NCBI RefSeq assembly: GCF_003813775.1 | Contig: NZ_RPDH01000003.1 | Location: forward strand, 1-64,000 | Length of the DNA: 64,000 nt | DNA from: Chitinophaga lutea | GTDB lineage: Bacteria > Bacteroidota > Bacteroidia > Chitinophagales > Chitinophagaceae | Direction: 5' to 3' | Notes under the pieces: model-generated | The model's database searches: none | Told to the model about the DNA's origin: nothing | The model's input: only the letters and a program-made list of their open reading frames with translations | In this document: positions 63,761 through 64,000 of the stretch, piece after piece | How the letters are laid out: each line of letters opens with the position of its first letter | Numbering within the stretch: position 1 is the first letter of the stretch | Made by a program: the position numbers and the translations under genes

Positions 63761-64000
63761 CAGCGCATCGGCAATCAGCTTTGATTGTATGGCATTCCCA
63801 AAGGTATAAGAAAGCGTCGCTTTCGTTTGATGTTCGTAATCGATATCGTTGTGCCCCATATTCATGTACAGCATGCGGTACTTCGTGTTCGTCCAGGCCA
63901 CGGGGTAATCGCCGCTGCGCCATATTTCGTGCGGTTTGGGGCCGGTGCCTAAAGGAAAGCTCGCCGGGTGAACGGAGAGCAGTATGTTGATATCGGGGTT
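63740..64000 (-). CDS. ThuA-family protein, C-terminal part (cut by window edge)
   Basis: The minus strand from the edge to the TGA at 63740-63742 encodes 86 residues without a start in the window: HPASFPLGTGPKPHE, DYPVAWTNTKYRMLYMNMGH and LSYTFGNAIQSKLIADALLW. This matches the end of ThuA-like proteins (Pfam ThuA), more classical than the one at 47810. The stop lies within the tail of the Rdx gene, an end-to-end overlap of 21 bases. Confidence 0.85.
   Translation of the reverse strand, partial: NPDINILLSVHPASFPLGTGPKPHEIWRSGDYPVAWTNTKYRMLYMNMGHNDIDYEHQTKATLSYTFGNAIQSKLIADALLWLGGR

Overview
The window looks like chromosomal DNA of a soil-type Bacteroidota, most likely a Chitinophaga or close Chitinophagaceae relative. 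The evidence is two complete SusC/SusD nutrient-import loci, lipoproteins with Bacteroidota-style signal peptides, promoters resembling TAnnTTTG, LytS/LytTR and multi-PAS hybrid kinases, and GC-rich coding DNA with AT-rich gaps. No rRNA, tRNA or CRISPR array was seen. The genus is inferred, not proven.

Layout. 1-6.5 kb is a rearranged graveyard: the start of an IS256-type transposase, a broken histidine-kinase-like gene, a tyrosine-integrase stub fused to a foreign fragment, a broken and an intact Crp/Fnr gene, an NTF2-like protein plus alpha/beta hydrolase pair, a frameshifted fic gene, a truncated HTH gene, a 226-bp direct duplication and an orphan rsgA 3' end. 6.5-10.4 kb carries a gingipain-like peptidase, a cytochrome-like lipoprotein, a cyclase-family hydrolase and a YjbR/MmcQ protein. 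10.9-19.8 kb is a catabolic locus: DeoR regulator, SusC, SusD, GntP permease, RidA-like protein and 2-keto-3-deoxygluconate-type kinase.

19.8-30.7 kb is the most unusual part. Two divergent gene pairs encode a CHAT protease with an nSTAND NTPase on one side, and a caspase fused to an alpha/beta-hydrolase-like domain with a caspase fused to a subtilase on the other. It reads as a sensor-plus-protease-cascade module of the conflict or cell-death type. 31.1-41.4 kb holds a hybrid kinase with an HPt domain, an LTA-synthase-like sulfatase-fold enzyme, a YaiO-type outer membrane protein, a stand-alone receiver, a membrane HEAT protein and a family 2 glycosyltransferase, probably a regulated surface-polysaccharide system.

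41.6-52.9 kb is mixed: a universal stress protein, a CBM6-like protein with a GH43 enzyme, an unassigned secreted protein, an Xre regulator beside two tiny genes with textbook double-glycine leaders (bacteriocin- or pheromone-like, one of them only 46 residues), an RraB/TPR protein, ThuA, NTF2-like proteins and a LytS/LytTR pair. 54.2-62.7 kb is a polysaccharide utilisation locus (SusC, SusD, two lipoproteins, a lyase/beta-helix protein) preceded by two copies of a LacI-type palindrome. The window ends with rpiA, a SelT/SelW-like Rdx protein and the 3' end of a ThuA gene.

Three unrelated tandem-repeat arrays (about 70, 128 and 60 bp units) lie downstream of gene 3' ends at 36.7, 49.5 and 53.0 kb. 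At least one seems to derive from duplication of the end of a neighbouring gene.
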